This document shows, piece by piece, positions 26,281-34,890 of a DNA stretch of 46,555 nt. Each line of letters starts with the position of its first letter. The stretch's first letter is position 1. The notes under the pieces are model-generated. The model searched no databases and was not told the DNA's origin. It saw nothing but the letters and a program-made list of their open reading frames with translations. Source of the DNA: Planctomycetaceae bacterium (GTDB taxonomy: Bacteria > Planctomycetota > Planctomycetia > Pirellulales > Pirellulaceae); NCBI GenBank assembly GCA_005773145.1, contig SXHS01000012.1, positions 1 through 46,555 of the forward strand. The letters run 5' to 3'. The position numbers were made by a program, and so were the translations under genes.

Positions 26281-27252
26281 ATGTTGTTGGATGTACCCGC
26301 CGAGATCTTGCTCGGTATTTTGCTGGCCATTCTGGCGATTGCCTACTTCGCGGGCCAGGCCTTGCGTCGACAGCCGCAATCGGTGGTGAACCCGGCGATC
26401 GTCGATACATTTCTCTATCGCATCCGGGCCTGGTGGCTGCTGTACGCCGTGTTGGGGGCCAGCTTTCTGATTCCCTACGGACGTCTGGCCACGGTGATCC
26501 TGTTTGGCATTCTCTCCTTCTGGGCCTTGCGCGAATTCATCACGCTTACCCCCACCCGGCTCGGGGATCACCGCGCCTTGTTCTGGGTCTTTTTTGTTTT
26601 CACCCCCGCTCAATACATCTTGGTGGCCCTCGGGCAACAGTACTTTGAGACCTACAGTATTTTGATACCGGTCTACGGGTTTCTGTTTGTGCCCACGCGC
26701 GTGGCACTGGCTGGGGACAGCCGCCGATTTCTGGAGCGCACGGCCAAGATCCAGGCGGGCCTGTTGATTTGCGTCTATGCGCTGAGCCACGCCCCTGCGC
26801 TCCTGGACCTGCAATTGATCAAGGACGGAGAGAAGTGGCGCGGGGGAAGCGCCGGCATGCTGTTGTTTTTCCTGCTGGTCGTGCAGTTTGGCGACTTGTC
26901 GCAATTCCTCTGGGGAAAGCTGATTGGCAAGCGGGTTATCGCCCCTGCCATAAATTCCAGCAAGACGTGGGAAGGCTTTGTCGCCAGCGTGCTCACGACA
27001 ACTCTGCTCGGCGGCCTCTTTTGGCCCGTCACCCCCTTCAATTTGCTGGAGGCCGCCTGCATGTCGCTGGTGATCGCCGTCATGGGCTTTGCGGGGAGCA
27101 TGACGATGTCCGCGATCAAGCGAGATCGCGGCGTGCGAGACTACGGCACGCTCGTACAAGGACACGTAGGAATCCTCGACCGAATGGATTCCATCTGCTT
27201 CGCCGCTCCCGTTTTCTTTCACCTTACCAGACTATTTTTTTCCGCCGCATAA
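26281..27252 (+). CDS. CdsA-like phosphatidate cytidylyltransferase
   Basis: 323 residues from the ATG at 26281, with GAGGA upstream. About eight membrane helices are visible. The C-terminal signature is clear: MSAIKRDRGVRDYGTLVQGH then GILDRMDS, matching the CDP-alcohol-forming signature S-x-x-KR-x4-KD-x-G...HGG-x-x-DR-x-D with a few substitutions (RD for KD, HVG for HGG). WGKLIGKR and NSSKTWEGF are further family motifs. It converts phosphatidate and CTP to CDP-diacylglycerol. It pairs with the upstream PlsC-like gene, so two consecutive lipid-precursor steps are encoded. Its last 34 nt overlap the 3' end of the convergent peptidase-like gene. Confidence 0.88.
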   Translation: MLLDVPAEILLGILLAILAIAYFAGQALRRQPQSVVNPAIVDTFLYRIRAWWLLYAVLGASFLIPYGRLATVILFGILSFWALREFITLTPTRLGDHRALFWVFFVFTPAQYILVALGQQYFETYSILIPVYGFLFVPTRVALAGDSRRFLERTAKIQAGLLICVYALSHAPALLDLQLIKDGEKWRGGSAGMLLFFLLVVQFGDLSQFLWGKLIGKRVIAPAINSSKTWEGFVASVLTTTLLGGLFWPVTPFNLLEAACMSLVIAVMGFAGSMTMSAIKRDRGVRDYGTLVQGHVGILDRMDSICFAAPVFFHLTRLFFSAA

Positions 27253-28241
27253 TCGGCGGGGCCCGTGTTTCGGCTCCATTCCAGCAGAATCTCGCGAGGC
27301 ACTTCGTCTGGCGCATAGCGTGACGACGATGGCCCCTTCCTCCCGCTTCGCACATAAAAACTGCCTGCCGAATCTTGAGCATTGTTGGCCAACGATGCCA
27401 GCTTTTCCCCGTGTTCGGTACTTGTTAGGGAAACCGGGCTAACGGACACGGAACTTCTAGTCGACGCGACGGCCGGGGTCACGGGAGTATTTTTTGCGAC
27501 CAGTGTGGGACAACCATCCTTGATCCAATCCCGCCAGGCAAGTTGTAGCTCTGACAGGTCATCAAAACCATAGTGACGCTGCGTGGCGCCTACCCAATCG
27601 TTGCGGTCCATGCCGTCTCCCACGTACTGCACAAACTTGCGCGGCCCCCCCTGCTCGATCAGATAACGAGTTAAGGCGTATCCTTGCGCATAGAGCGGCA
27701 GCACGTCCTCAGGATACTCGCGCATGGCAAACATGTGATGAAAGGGTATGCCGCGTCCGCTGGTCAGGAATTGGACCAGTAGATGATGTTGCTTGCGCCG
27801 TTCCGATACGTGCTCTACCGTCGTACAGGCCCCTTCGTCTGCCCAGCGGGGGAGCGGGCGGCCAAAATGCGTGGCAAACACAGTGTGGGAAATTTCGTGA
27901 GGTAGAACCGAATCCAGAATCCGCTCGCGAGACCCCTGGACGTCCATCTTCCAACCAAAGGGCCGTCTCTGGTCAAACATAAAACTAGTCGCACCCCCCG
28001 CCCCTAGGTCCTGACCAACCACCACGGAAATGGGGCAAGGCTGCGGCCACTGCGGCAGGGCATGGCCCAGCCATTTGGTCGCCAAATCCTCGCGATATTT
28101 CTCGGCCGCATCTCCCACCTCCCGCGCCAACTCGGCGGTCGGGGCCGATACTAAGAAATTGGTCGTGCGATAGTTGGCCCCCAACGACGCAATACACGCC
28201 AATATCAGCGCACAACATCCAATACGAGCTTCCATGCTCAT
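27219..28241 (-). CDS. Exported zinc-peptidase-like protein (HExxH, gluzincin-like)
   Basis: 340 residues from the ATG at 28241, with GAGG close upstream. The N-terminus is hydrophobic (CCALILACIASLGANY), a signal peptide or anchor. Residues 115-123 read LPHEISHTVFATHFG with an HEISH zinc motif, followed at the expected distance by WADEGACTTVE with the third-ligand Glu. The region YAQGYALTRYLIEQGG near 188 is like peptidase MA (M1-related) proteins. The last 100 residues are low-complexity Ser/Thr/Val-rich. It therefore looks like a planctomycete exported metallopeptidase whose substrate is unknown. The 3' end overlaps CdsA by 34 nt in convergent orientation. Confidence 0.78.
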   Translation of the reverse strand: MSMEARIGCCALILACIASLGANYRTTNFLVSAPTAELAREVGDAAEKYREDLATKWLGHALPQWPQPCPISVVVGQDLGAGGATSFMFDQRRPFGWKMDVQGSRERILDSVLPHEISHTVFATHFGRPLPRWADEGACTTVEHVSERRKQHHLLVQFLTSGRGIPFHHMFAMREYPEDVLPLYAQGYALTRYLIEQGGPRKFVQYVGDGMDRNDWVGATQRHYGFDDLSELQLAWRDWIKDGCPTLVAKNTPVTPAVASTRSSVSVSPVSLTSTEHGEKLASLANNAQDSAGSFYVRSGRKGPSSSRYAPDEVPREILLEWSRNTGPADYAAEKNSLVR

Positions 28242-28519
28242 GGTTTCCTCTGGGAGGACGACGGGCGAGGCAATGACCCTGATCTGGCACCACTACGCCA
28301 TCCTGGTGCTCACGGTGCGACCCGCCAAAAGGATTTGGACGAGCGGACGCGAAGACTAACGAACCGGCCGCTGTCCGGCCAGAGCGAATTCCACCGGATT
28401 CTGCTAGTAAAGGAAAAAGCGGCCGTCGGCCTGATGGCAGCATGCTGCGTGCTGGAATGCTAGCGCGGGACCCGGCCGAGCCGCAGACGGTTGCGGAGGG
28501 GCGGACAAAATCCTACCTG

Positions 28520-29716
28520 TTAGACCCGTGGAGTCGGGCAACGGAGTGTGAGTCGTGGAATCTCGGGGGGGCAATTCCACCGCCACGGCCGAGTCCCCGC
28601 CAAACCACGGCTGACGTGCATCACCGTCGGTTCACGGAAGAACGTACCGCTGGCGTACCGCACGCCGTACCGACTGGGGGCGAACACAGGCCCGATCCCT
28701 GGCAACCGTACCTGACCGCCGTGTGTGTGCCCAGCCAGCATGAGATCGCAGCCAGCCCGACGGGCCCAGTACCACTGGTCAGGCGAGTGACAGACCGCCA
28801 CACGCAACGACGGTGGGGCAGATTCGTCGGTTGGACAGGTCGTCCAATCGGCCGCTGGGCGAAACCAGGGAAGTTCGTTCCCTGCGAGAATCACTCGACA
28901 GCCCTGAATCGGCAGATCCGTCCAACGGCCTCCCAGATCCTGCAAACCGCGCTGCATCAACGCCGCGCGGACGCGTTTCTCGTCGCGAATGCGCAGCTCG
29001 TGATTTCCCAAGACAAAGAACACGCCGTGCCGGCTGCGCAGCTGGCCCAATATCTCCGCACCCCATTCCAGACAGTTGGCCTTGTCCACGATGTCTCCCG
29101 TGATAACCACCAAATCGGGATCAAGTGCGTTGTTTTGTCGCACCACCTCACGATAAAAGTCGGGGGTGAGTTGTCCGGTGAAGTGCCAATCCGATAGGTG
29201 GACGATCGACAAGCCAGCCAAAGGACGCGGCAAGCGTGCCAGTGTGAGCGACTTGTCCTGAACGGCCAATGTGAGGATCTCGTTGCCTGGAAGCTGAGCG
29301 ATCCAGCGCGTCACTCCGCTGGCAGGTATGCAGCCCAGTTGTTGAACCAAGTTGATTCGCTCCCCGCAGTCATGCGGATCCGGGGGTAGCTCATGCGAGA
29401 AACATCGTCGCCAAAAAAAAACGCCCACGCCGACCAACACGGCCACCACCGCGAACCAGCTGTAGCCGATCCAGGCACGATTGGCGAGCGAAAGCTGTCG
29501 CCACGTATTGTCCGACAGCGGCGCCGTCCACCAGCGATGCACGATCCACAAGGGGATTCCGGCGGCCGCCAGACACCATGCCGCATCGGCCACGCGCAGG
29601 AACCAGCGATTCCAGCCGAGCGAGTGCAGACGGTTGACGATGGCCACGCAGATCAGACTGTGCCCCAACAAGGCCACGCACAAGAACACCACGTGGACGA
29701 GGAAAGGCATCGGCAA
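28520..29716 (-). CDS. Membrane-anchored metallophosphoesterase (YaeI-like)
   Basis: 398 residues. Three hydrophobic helices (about residues 5-27, 40-60 and 80-102) precede a calcineurin-like phosphoesterase domain. Metal-site motifs appear in order: LSDWHF (D-x-H), VVITGDIVD (GDxxD), FVLGNHELR (GNH-E), AVCHSPD and LAGHTHGGQVRLPG (GHTHGG). The arrangement matches YaeI/YkuE-type enzymes that hydrolyse phosphodiesters or UDP-diacylglucosamine-like lipids at the inner membrane. It is on the same strand as, and downstream of, the PAS-GAF-REC gene (13 nt apart), which suggests co-transcription. The substrate cannot be named from sequence. Confidence 0.9.
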   Translation of the reverse strand: MPMPFLVHVVFLCVALLGHSLICVAIVNRLHSLGWNRWFLRVADAAWCLAAAGIPLWIVHRWWTAPLSDNTWRQLSLANRAWIGYSWFAVVAVLVGVGVFFWRRCFSHELPPDPHDCGERINLVQQLGCIPASGVTRWIAQLPGNEILTLAVQDKSLTLARLPRPLAGLSIVHLSDWHFTGQLTPDFYREVVRQNNALDPDLVVITGDIVDKANCLEWGAEILGQLRSRHGVFFVLGNHELRIRDEKRVRAALMQRGLQDLGGRWTDLPIQGCRVILAGNELPWFRPAADWTTCPTDESAPPSLRVAVCHSPDQWYWARRAGCDLMLAGHTHGGQVRLPGIGPVFAPSRYGVRYASGTFFREPTVMHVSRGLAGTRPWRWNCPPEIPRLTLRCPTPRV

Positions 29717-29729
29717 CGTACTTTAGGAG

Positions 29730-31454
29730 TTACGACTGGGATACCGACCGCGTGATTTCGCTCATGCTATCCACCGTCTCCACCAATTGGTCCAAGCGGA
29801 ACGGCTTGTACAGCACGGCATTGCGGACCAGGCCTGCTTGTCGCGCCTTCACAATCACGTGCTCCGGATCGTAGCCGAAACCGGTCATCAGCACGAGAGG
29901 CACCGGGTCGAGTACCTCCTGTAAGCGAACTAGTAGCTCGTAACCGGTCATATCAGGCATGCGGGCGTCCGCAATGATTACGTCGTAGCCGGCATCCGGG
30001 CCACTGTTGCGGACCATCAACAGGGCCTCGCCACCCTCATGCGCTGTCTCGACAATGCAACCATACCGTTCCAGCAGCGTGTGGGCCGCGCCGCGCACGC
30101 TCTCGTCGGCATCCGCCACCAAGACGCGCAAACCGCGCAAACGCGGCCAAGCTGCCGGCCGCTGAAACGTCTCGGGCACCGCCTCGGCCGGTGTCATCTT
30201 TTCCCCGACCTTATGGATGACCTGTTTGATGTCACGTGCGTTGCGCAGAATGCGATGCAGTCGGTGCGCCACGTCTGGGGCGTGGCCGATATACCGCTCC
30301 ATGACGTTGACCACATCGTTCAAAATCTCGTCCACCGGCAGCGCCACCTCGCAATGAATCGCTTCGACGCTGGCCTGCGCGGTGTTGGCTTGTTGCGCGA
30401 CGAGTAGTTCCAACGTGTTGAGTGCTGCTGCCAAATCGCGAGAAAAAATCTCTAAAAACTGCAGATCGCTTTCCGTGAATGCGCCCGGTTCAGGGCTCTC
30501 GACGTTGAAGGTGCCAATTACCTGATCATGGTGCAGCAACGGAACGGTCAAGGAACTCTTGGCGCCCTTGAACCCTTCAATGTAGAGCGGATCCTCGGTT
30601 GTGTCTTCACACAAGTAGCTCTTGCGGGTCGCCGCCACGAAGCCAGTCACGCCATTTTGTTGGGGTTGTGCGAACAGCGGTCGGCTTGCCGCCGTCGGCT
30701 CCAGTCCGACGGAGAGTAGAGGCACCAATTGGCCGGTCTTTTGTTCCAATAGGCGAATCTCGATCACATCGAAATTCAGCACGTCTTTGGTGAAATGGAC
30801 GATATTCGACTTAAGGAGCTCAATCCGATCTTCCACCGCCAGGTGAAAGACTTCTTCTGGCTTCATGTCGGCCAACTGGATCCCGGCCTGGTGGATCGCC
30901 TCGAGCTTCTGGTGCTGCAGTGTTTCTTCGGTAATGTCACGAACGGTTACGATCAGCAGCTCTGGCCTGGCCTCTTGATCCAGTACTGGCGCGGCATGCA
31001 CATGATAGTAGCGATTCGGCTGACAACGCAGCTTGCTACTACTCGGCTCCCCGGTCGCCAAGGCCGTATGAAACGGGCAGAAGTCGGGACCAATGATCTC
31101 GGGGCTGCCAAAGGCGGCGTAAAAATTGAGTCCCTCAATGGACTCGCGGCCAATCCATTGGTGCAACCGTGCATTGCCCCACAGGACTGTGTTGTGCAGG
31201 TCCAAAACCACGATGCCGTCCGGCATCCCTTCCAGAATCCGTTCGTTCTGCAGCAGACGCCCCAGCCGAGACGTCTCCGATAACTCGCGGGTCGCCGCCA
31301 GAACGGCCGCATAATCGCCCCGTCTCAACTCAACCAGCGCCCGCAACGGACTCGGGACGAGCACGACTTCGTACTGCGATCCCATTCCAGCGAGCAACTC
31401 TTGGTTCTCGGGACTCTCATCTCCAATACAAAGGATCTTGGGTTTAACCGCCAA
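29730..31454 (-). CDS. PAS-GAF-receiver signalling protein without kinase catalytic domain
   Basis: A 574-residue cytoplasmic protein. Residues 1-75 resemble a degenerate receiver domain (ILCIGDESPENQELL). Residues 75-185 form a PAS domain (ILEGMPDGIVVLDLHNTVLW). Residues 190-355 form a GAF domain (LLHHDQVIGTFNVESPEPGAF). Residues 355-430 are helical with an H-rich segment (AHRLHRILRNARDIKQVIHK) that resembles a dimerisation domain. The C-terminal 130 residues are a full receiver: VADADES, phospho-acceptor Asp in VIIADARMPDMTG, LMTG and YKPFR. No HATPase_c N, G1 or G2 box is present, so it cannot phosphorylate itself. It probably integrates ligand or redox sensing with phosphorylation by a separate kinase. 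The metallophosphoesterase gene follows 13 nt downstream. Confidence 0.88.
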   Translation of the reverse strand: MAVKPKILCIGDESPENQELLAGMGSQYEVVLVPSPLRALVELRRGDYAAVLAATRELSETSRLGRLLQNERILEGMPDGIVVLDLHNTVLWGNARLHQWIGRESIEGLNFYAAFGSPEIIGPDFCPFHTALATGEPSSSKLRCQPNRYYHVHAAPVLDQEARPELLIVTVRDITEETLQHQKLEAIHQAGIQLADMKPEEVFHLAVEDRIELLKSNIVHFTKDVLNFDVIEIRLLEQKTGQLVPLLSVGLEPTAASRPLFAQPQQNGVTGFVAATRKSYLCEDTTEDPLYIEGFKGAKSSLTVPLLHHDQVIGTFNVESPEPGAFTESDLQFLEIFSRDLAAALNTLELLVAQQANTAQASVEAIHCEVALPVDEILNDVVNVMERYIGHAPDVAHRLHRILRNARDIKQVIHKVGEKMTPAEAVPETFQRPAAWPRLRGLRVLVADADESVRGAAHTLLERYGCIVETAHEGGEALLMVRNSGPDAGYDVIIADARMPDMTGYELLVRLQEVLDPVPLVLMTGFGYDPEHVIVKARQAGLVRNAVLYKPFRLDQLVETVDSMSEITRSVSQS

Positions 31455-31852
31455 CCCTGCACCCCCCTCCCATGACCGACGCCCGCATCAGCGTTGAAAC
31501 TCTGCTGAAATTATAGGAGCGCTCGACAATCGGTACAACCGTTCGACCTTCGCCAATCCTACATCTTTCGATCGGCCTCTCGGAGGGGCCGACATTAGTA
31601 AGACCTGGGATGCATCTGGCAGATCCGGGTTCGCCGACACAGGTGTGCCATGGGAAATCCCTGCTATCACTACAAGTCGACGTGCCGATCATGCCCCGGA
31701 ACTTCTCTGGTTCGCGGGCCGATACGTAGGGATGGTGGTGGCACTCCGCGCACAGCGGGTCCGCAAGCGCCCCCCAATGCCAAACCGTCGTAGCCGGCGA
31801 GCGCCACCCGACCGTTGGGGCGCCCGATGGCAGTCAGCAAAGGATCGATCGG
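31455..31852. other. Intergenic region between divergent signalling gene and small membrane-protein gene
   Basis: 398 bases with no convincing gene. A 9-bp hairpin with one wobble lies at 31572-31592 (TCGGCCTCT / AGGGGCCGA, CGG loop). It is not followed by a T-tract on either strand. The region should hold the promoter of the PAS-GAF-receiver gene (minus) and of the small gene at 31853 (plus), but no clear consensus pair was found. Confidence 0.45.
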
Positions 31853-32098
31853 ATGTGGCGCGCGATTTTCATGGCGCTGGGTATCTCCTTCTGCATCCTC
31901 GGGGCCGAATGCCTCGTGGTGGATCGGGCCATACTCGCGCGAAACGCTGATCCGTCCGAGGTCCAGGCCTTGGTCCCCGACATGACGGTCGTCTCGGCCA
32001 AGCGGGTCGTGACCCCGCCCGAATGGGCCCCATTCGCCCTGCTGTCCTTCGGCACGGTGGTCATCTTGTACTCGCGCACCTTTTCGCAAGGCGGCTAG
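31853..32098 (+). CDS. Small two-helix membrane protein, planctomycete-type
   Basis: 81 residues. Two hydrophobic helices: IFMALGISFCILGAECLVV (residues 4-23) and WAPFALLSFGTVVILYS (58-74). Between them lies a charged linker ending VVTPPEWAPF. The PPEWAP-helix-YS ending matches, from memory, small conserved proteins seen in Pirellulales genomes; no function is known to me. The ATG lacks a strong ribosome-binding site. The reverse strand also has an open frame across it, but its composition is not protein-like. It probably is a real, independently transcribed gene. Confidence 0.65.
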   Translation: MWRAIFMALGISFCILGAECLVVDRAILARNADPSEVQALVPDMTVVSAKRVVTPPEWAPFALLSFGTVVILYSRTFSQGG

Positions 32099-32148
32099 AA
32101 GATGTGCGGTGCGACGAGAGCAGAGCCTGGAAAAAAGCGAATCTGCGG

Positions 32149-33327
32149 CTACCAGTCACCAACGCTGCCGTCGCGATAAAAGACGCGCTGGGGCAACTCG
32201 GGCTGAAACGGATGGCGAGCCACTTCCGCTTCGTTGATTTCGATGCCTAGCCCAGGACGTGTGTTGGGATGCACGATGCGTCCCTTGGGATCGATCACGA
32301 ACCCCTCCGACACGACATCGGTTCGCCAGGGTACGTCCGCGTGTACTGTTTCGCAGATGATGTAACTCGGCTGTGAGAAGCCAAATTCCAGCGATGCCGC
32401 GGTGCTGACGGGCCCCTGTGGGTTATGTGGTGCCAGCGCAATGCGGTAAGAGTCGGCCAAGGCAGCGATACGTCGGGCGGCGGTGAGTCCCCCGCAGTGG
32501 GCGATGTCCATCTGGCAAACCTCGCATCCCCGCCGGGCAAAGAGTTCGCGGAAGTAGGCCAAATCGGTGATCCGTTCCCCCGTGGCCACTGGCGTGGTGA
32601 TCGCCGCATTGATCATCGCTAGCCCATCAATGGATTCGGGCCAACACGGCTCCTCAAAAAAGTAGAGGCCGAAGGGTTCCAACGCCTTGCCGAACTGCAA
32701 GCCCATTGTGGGGGACGGGCGGGCGTGGCAATCGACCATGATATCGATGTCCGGACCCACAGCGTCACGCATGGCGGCGACAGCTGCCTCCGCCCGCTTG
32801 ATGGGGCGCAATCCCTCCAGGGGCATGGTCGGGGGAACGGCCATGGACTTGAAAGCCGTGTAGCCATCCGCGACGGCTTGCTGCGCCAATTCTCCAAAAC
32901 GCCGCGCGTCCTCAATCGGCGTTTCATAAAAATCCTCCATGCGACCTCCGCCCAAGTGGCAGTAGGTGCGCACCCAATCGCGCACTCGTCCCCCCCACAA
33001 TTGACAACAGGGCATGTTGGCGATCTTACCGGCAATGTCCCAAAGTGCGATGTCAATGCCGGATATGGCGGTAGAACGCACGATGCCGTTGCCATGCCAA
33101 AAATGCTGGCGATACATCATTTGCCACAGGTGCTCGATCCGGCGCACATCTTCCCCCACAACCAGTTCCGCCAAATCCTCGATCGCTCCGACCACCCCCC
33201 GCGTGTGCCATTCCAAAGTGGCTTCGCCCCACCCGTGCAGGCCCGGCTGATCGGTGAGAACTTTGACAAAAACCCAGTTGCGCATTCTCGCATTACAAAC
33301 GTGCGTCTCTATTTTGGTAATCTTCAT
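32149..33327 (-). CDS. Enolase-superfamily acid-sugar dehydratase (D-galactonate dehydratase-like)
   Basis: 392 residues from the ATG at 33327, whose ATGA overlaps the stop of the ceramidase-fold gene (33324-33327). The N-terminal capping domain opens MKITKIETHVCN. The barrel shows metal ligands and catalytic residues in order: YTAFKSM (Lys), DIMVDCHARPSP (Asp, His, Arg), YFFEEPCWP (Glu), TPVATGERI (Glu) and LAPHNPQGPV (His). This pattern belongs to the mandelate-racemase branch that dehydrates sugar acids such as galactonate, mannonate or rhamnonate to 2-keto-3-deoxy acids. The actual sugar cannot be read from motifs alone. Its operon partners are an HpcH/HpaI aldolase and a 2-hydroxyacid dehydrogenase, consistent with acid-sugar breakdown in the cytoplasm. 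Confidence 0.92.
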   Translation of the reverse strand: MKITKIETHVCNARMRNWVFVKVLTDQPGLHGWGEATLEWHTRGVVGAIEDLAELVVGEDVRRIEHLWQMMYRQHFWHGNGIVRSTAISGIDIALWDIAGKIANMPCCQLWGGRVRDWVRTYCHLGGGRMEDFYETPIEDARRFGELAQQAVADGYTAFKSMAVPPTMPLEGLRPIKRAEAAVAAMRDAVGPDIDIMVDCHARPSPTMGLQFGKALEPFGLYFFEEPCWPESIDGLAMINAAITTPVATGERITDLAYFRELFARRGCEVCQMDIAHCGGLTAARRIAALADSYRIALAPHNPQGPVSTAASLEFGFSQPSYIICETVHADVPWRTDVVSEGFVIDPKGRIVHPNTRPGLGIEINEAEVARHPFQPELPQRVFYRDGSVGDW

Positions 33328-34805
33328 TTGGGCTCCAATAGAGCATGAATGCCGGTCGTGAGACCTTGCAAAATGATTTCGAGGCACCCCTTGGCCAGAA
33401 TCGAGGCGTCTTCCTGGTACAGGCCTTTTCCAAATGACGCCGCATCGGGGACGTACCACACCTGCGATCCATTGGCCAACGTGCCGAATACCAGGGCCTG
33501 CTGCGGGAAGCGGGCCCGCAATTCCCGTTGCAACACGTTGTAATGCTCACCATTCAACGGAATCCAGATGGCATCCCCCATCCGCCACAAGGGAATGCAC
33601 AGCGGGTAGTGGTCTCCCTCCGGTAGGCCGCCAAAACGAGTAAAGCTGCGGTCGGCCCGTTCCAACATGGCTCGTGCCGAGGCCTGGCCGGATGTCTCTC
33701 CCTGGCGCTCGGCGGCTTCTAGAGCGGCTTGCCAATGTAGCTTGTCCGCTTCCATCTGTGCCATCGTCGGCAGGTCGGCCCGATAGGGGATCGGTAGAGT
33801 GAGCCATTGCGAACGCCAGACTCGCGATTGGGCTGCGTCATCAGCCGTCACGGGCTCGTAAGCCCAGGTACCGAGGGTCGCGCCCGAAACAACCGGACCC
33901 TGGTAGACGAACCGTTGGCCGGCCGGTGGTAACGACTCGAGTGCCGACAGGGCAGCGTAACCCAGCTGTCGCCCGTTGCGGTCCGCCACCGCTGGATCCC
34001 CCACAAAACCATCTCGCGGTCCAATGTCGCCCGACGCGCCTTGAGCAAAGAAGCACGGCGCTCCGGTCGCACCCTCCACCACCTCGCACATGGCCCCCAC
34101 GTAGTCAGGACTGATCAGCGTATTGTCCCAGGCCAATGTGGTGGGATGGCAGGCGTAATTGACGATCGTCCCCAAGACCTGGCCGGCAGTGGATGCAATG
34201 CGTGCGACCAATACCGAATCGTCGGCTGGACCGGTAGGATTCGCGCCACACACGTACTTACCATACGTTTCGTCAAGATAGTCGCGGTGCATCGCCAAAC
34301 TACAGCGCCCCGTACCATAGACCATGGTCGCCGGCGTGCGCCGCTCGCGGGCCGTTACCGCCAATTGGCCCAGCTGCCTCGATAGACAAGCCAGATAATC
34401 CGCGATCCCTTCACCCCCAGGCAAGTTGCTCCGCTCCAGCCCCAAGAGTCCGGCCGCATGGGTATGCGTGAACCAAACGCTGATGGCGGAAGCGTCGAGT
34501 CCCGTCGCGCGAACCATGCCGTCCAGCAGCATGTGCATCTCGCGCTGCCAAAGCAGGCAATGATCCAGGGAGACAAGGACCCGCGGCGATTCGCCAGGCG
34601 CGGAGCCTGGATGCGGTTCAAAATACAGAACGGTGGCGGTCAACGGCCGATGTATGCCCGTGGAACGGTCAACCTTCGCCGCACCCCACATGCGATGATA
34701 CATGCCAACTGGCGGGGTGACTTCGGCGCGGGCGATGCCCACCACCGTCTGATGTTGTGGAAATTTCAGCTGCCGTACGCTGGTCGAGTGGCTCGGAACG
34801 GTCAT
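33324..34805 (-). CDS. Ceramidase-fold (neutral/alkaline ceramidase-like) protein, cytoplasmic, paralogue A
   Basis: 493 residues with no signal peptide, whereas classical neutral ceramidases are secreted. The opening GIARAEVTPPVGMYHRMWGA, with GIHRPLTATV, is the ceramidase N-terminal pattern (..D/E-TPP-x-G). Zinc-site motifs are SVWFTHTHAAG (HTH) and VNYACHPTTLAWDN (second His). FAQGASGDIGPRDGF matches the family's GD-x-x-P active-serine region, with Ser in ASGD. It overlaps the dehydratase by 4 nt and follows the dehydrogenase by 85 nt. Long stretches are identical or similar to the protein encoded at 41197. An amide-, ester- or lactone-hydrolysing role on a sugar derivative is inferred from context; ceramide is an unlikely substrate here. 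Confidence 0.82.
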   Translation of the reverse strand: MTVPSHSTSVRQLKFPQHQTVVGIARAEVTPPVGMYHRMWGAAKVDRSTGIHRPLTATVLYFEPHPGSAPGESPRVLVSLDHCLLWQREMHMLLDGMVRATGLDASAISVWFTHTHAAGLLGLERSNLPGGEGIADYLACLSRQLGQLAVTARERRTPATMVYGTGRCSLAMHRDYLDETYGKYVCGANPTGPADDSVLVARIASTAGQVLGTIVNYACHPTTLAWDNTLISPDYVGAMCEVVEGATGAPCFFAQGASGDIGPRDGFVGDPAVADRNGRQLGYAALSALESLPPAGQRFVYQGPVVSGATLGTWAYEPVTADDAAQSRVWRSQWLTLPIPYRADLPTMAQMEADKLHWQAALEAAERQGETSGQASARAMLERADRSFTRFGGLPEGDHYPLCIPLWRMGDAIWIPLNGEHYNVLQRELRARFPQQALVFGTLANGSQVWYVPDAASFGKGLYQEDASILAKGCLEIILQGLTTGIHALLEPK

Positions 34806-34854
34806 CAGTCATAGTGCTCCACACGGAAAATGCTTTTGCCCAAGCGACGCAGTC

Positions 34855-34880
34855 AAATCTCAAATCTCAAATTTCAAATC
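34855..34880. repeat. AAATCTC heptamer tandem repeat (short array)
   Basis: Two perfect AAATCTC units (34855-34868), one variant AAATTTC (34869-34875) and a partial AAATC. It lies in the 85-nt gap between the dehydrogenase and ceramidase-fold genes. The same unit recurs at 44596. Confidence 0.85.
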
Positions 34881-34890
34881 CCCCGATCCT

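Noticed and set aside
28287..28309. Inverted pair GCACCA / TGGTGC between the peptidase and phosphoesterase genes
   Set aside because: Only 6 bp with an 11-nt loop and no T-tract; likely chance. The 278-nt gap shows nothing else.
31609..31645. GGTTCG-containing segment considered as a tRNA T-arm
   Set aside because: No matching acceptor stem, anticodon arm or cloverleaf could be folded around it; no tRNA is supported anywhere in the window.
31670..32089. Minus-strand frame of 139 codons over the small membrane-protein gene
   Set aside because: Charged, His/Gly/Arg-rich composition without hydrophobic core; the plus-strand frame gives two clean membrane helices.
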